From Spirochaetaceae bacterium (GTDB taxonomy: Bacteria; Spirochaetota; Spirochaetia; Treponematales; Breznakiellaceae): 7,157 nt of DNA. The stretch is taken from contig JAIRTD010000082.1 in the NCBI GenBank assembly GCA_031255115.1, positions 1 to 7,157 of the forward strand. The letters are read 5' to 3'. Each line of letters starts with the position of its first letter. Position 1 is the stretch's first letter. Below are positions 6,137-7,157 of this stretch, piece by piece. The notes beneath the pieces were generated by a model that worked only from the letters and a program-made list of their open reading frames with translations, was not told where the DNA came from and ran no database searches. The position numbers were made by a program, and so were the translations under genes.

Positions 6137-7157
6137 AGCGGAAACGCCGTATCGCCGATACCATCGTCATAATCATCTGCCTTTCGGGGACCTGTATTTC
6201 CGGCTATCTTTTTTGGCGCGACTTTACCCGGACCCTGACAAAGAATACGGAACGCCCTGTGGGAACCATAAGCTATAAGCGCAACGGCGCCCAGCGGCGC
6301 TTTATGGAAAGGCTCGCCTGGACTTCGGTGGAGCGGGAGTCTCCGGTTTACAACGGCGATCTCATACGGACCGCCGACCTTTCCGACGCGGTTATTACCC
6401 TGGACAACACCGCCGGGGTAAGTCTTTCGGAAAACAGCCTCGTACAGATTTTCTACAAGCCCGATACGGGCGCCACGCTTGAGATCTCAGGCGGCAGCAT
6501 TGCCGTTGACGCCGGAAACCAAAGCATGGTTATCAATTCAGGCGGAAGGGAACTGACCCTCAGCGCCGACAGTTCTGCCAGCGTAGACCTCGGAGAAGAA
6601 CTTGACGTCAGGGTGATTTCGGGCAGCGCCCTGTTACGTTCCGCCGGAGAAAGCTACGAACTGGAAGCGGGTTCCGCGATCAGCGTCGCCTCTTCCGGGC
6701 GTATCGAAGAAAAAAGCCAGGTTACGGTGCTTGCCCCGCTCCCCGGCCAGACCGTGTTGAGCCAGGGGCCCGCCGCAGTGGCCTTTTCGTTTCGGACTTC
6801 CAATTTTTCCGAAGGCGAGCGCGTGCGGGTAGAGCTTGCTTCCGACAGACGTTTTTCCCGCATTGTGGAGGCTAGAGACAGTCCGTCAAATTCCGGCATG
6901 ACCATGGAACTTTCGCCGGGGATTTATTGGTGGCGGGCCTATCCCGGCGGAAAAAGCCCCGAAAACGGCGCCGCGTCGGGAAAGCTCTCCATAGTAACTG
7001 TTTCAGCTCCGGCGGAAACTCCCGCCGCAGTGGAAACCCCCGTCCCGACGGCCAGCTCCACCCCGGAGAAAAAACCCGTCCCGGTGAAAACTCCCACCCC
7101 GATAGCAAGCTCCGTTCCGGCGGAAAACCCCGTCCCGGCAAGGCCCCCCGCTCCGGC
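6133..7157 (+). CDS. Membrane-anchored periplasmic FecR-domain protein, C-terminus beyond the window (partial)
   Basis: 341 codons are visible and the frame is still open at the edge. The N-terminus is MKRKRR followed by one hydrophobic helix (about 8-28), with no clear cleavage site, so it probably stays as an inner-membrane anchor with the rest in the periplasm. Residues about 43-150 resemble a FecR domain: VGTISY, W63 with VYNGDLIRTAD, then AVITLDNTAGVSLSENSLVQI and short beta repeats. Residues about 198-290 look like an Fn3/Ig-type beta domain (FSFRTSNF, ELASDRRFSRIVEA, GIYWWRAYP). From about 292 the chain is proline-rich with an 18-residue tandem repeat, probably a spacer to a further domain. 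FecR domains were named from the ferric citrate sensor, but many spirochaetal ones sit in unrelated envelope proteins, so iron sensing is not implied. Coupling to the cyclases suggests work in the same pathway, perhaps on their periplasmic sensors. That link is inference. Confidence 0.8.
   Translation, partial: MKRKRRIADTIVIIICLSGTCISGYLFWRDFTRTLTKNTERPVGTISYKRNGAQRRFMERLAWTSVERESPVYNGDLIRTADLSDAVITLDNTAGVSLSENSLVQIFYKPDTGATLEISGGSIAVDAGNQSMVINSGGRELTLSADSSASVDLGEELDVRVISGSALLRSAGESYELEAGSAISVASSGRIEEKSQVTVLAPLPGQTVLSQGPAAVAFSFRTSNFSEGERVRVELASDRRFSRIVEARDSPSNSGMTMELSPGIYWWRAYPGGKSPENGAASGKLSIVTVSAPAETPAAVETPVPTASSTPEKKPVPVKTPTPIASSVPAENPVPARPPAP
7036..7157 (+). repeat. 54-base proline-rich tandem repeat in the FecR protein
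   Basis: Two full 18-residue units, TPVPTASSTPEKKPVPVK (302-319) and TPTPIASSVPAENPVPAR (320-337), are followed by the start of a third (PPAP). The first two begin at 7036 and 7090; the third begins at 7144 and is cut by the edge. CCCGTCCCG recurs at 7039-7047, 7075-7083 and 7129-7137. The repeats keep the reading frame and encode a Pro/Ala/Ser linker of the kind that spans the periplasm or cell wall. Confidence 0.65.

Noticed and set aside
6872..7141. Minus-strand frame with repeated SPG and Phe-rich residues
   Set aside because: It is the antisense shadow of the proline-rich repeat of the FecR-domain protein.
7036..7157. The periodic DNA at the right end as a CRISPR or intergenic repeat array
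   Set aside because: The period is 54 bases with no unique spacers, the units keep the reading frame, and they encode a Pro/Ala/Ser-rich linker.

Overview
The window looks like part of a spirochaete chromosome, most plausibly Treponema of the termite-gut or GC-richer kind. This is an inference from recalled family habits, not from any marker gene: tandem HAMP-class III nucleotidyl cyclases with Cache-like periplasmic sensors, a FecR-domain protein and a huge beta-helix surface protein in moderately GC-rich DNA. No rRNA, tRNA, CRISPR array, insertion sequence or integrase was seen.

Layout. Bases 1-1953 are one continuous minus-strand reading frame of 651 codons that begins at an ATG at 1953 and runs off the left edge. 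It encodes a secreted or lipid-anchored beta-helix repeat protein made of two related modules. Bases 1954-2190 are a divergent intergenic region. It holds a good sigma70-type promoter for the minus gene, a hairpin in that gene's leader that covers its GGAGG, short direct repeats and a palindrome. On the plus strand, three tightly coupled genes follow: cyclase 1 (2191-4149), cyclase 2 (4151-6136, one base after the previous stop) and a FecR-domain protein (6133 to beyond 7157, overlapping the cyclase 2 stop as ATGA).

Main finding. The two cyclases have the same architecture (TM, periplasmic sensor, TM, HAMP, signalling helix, class III catalytic domain, shared C-terminal tail) but complementary catalytic residues. 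Cyclase 1 lacks the two metal-binding aspartates (Leu401 and His445 at those places) and keeps Lys441, Thr529, Asn536 and Arg540. Cyclase 2 keeps both aspartates (Asp405, Asp449) but has Ser535 and Leu539 in place of the transition-state Asn and Arg. Neither homodimer could build a canonical active site. A 1:1 heterodimer would build exactly one complete site and one dead site, the arrangement known from the C1/C2 halves of mammalian transmembrane adenylyl cyclases. The tight gene coupling fits balanced synthesis of the two halves.

Proposed working (inference): two different periplasmic sensor domains feed one shared cytoplasmic active site making a cyclic nucleotide, probably cAMP. The co-translated, membrane-anchored FecR protein would act on the periplasmic side of the same pathway. 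The divergent beta-helix protein may be a surface output or simply a neighbour.
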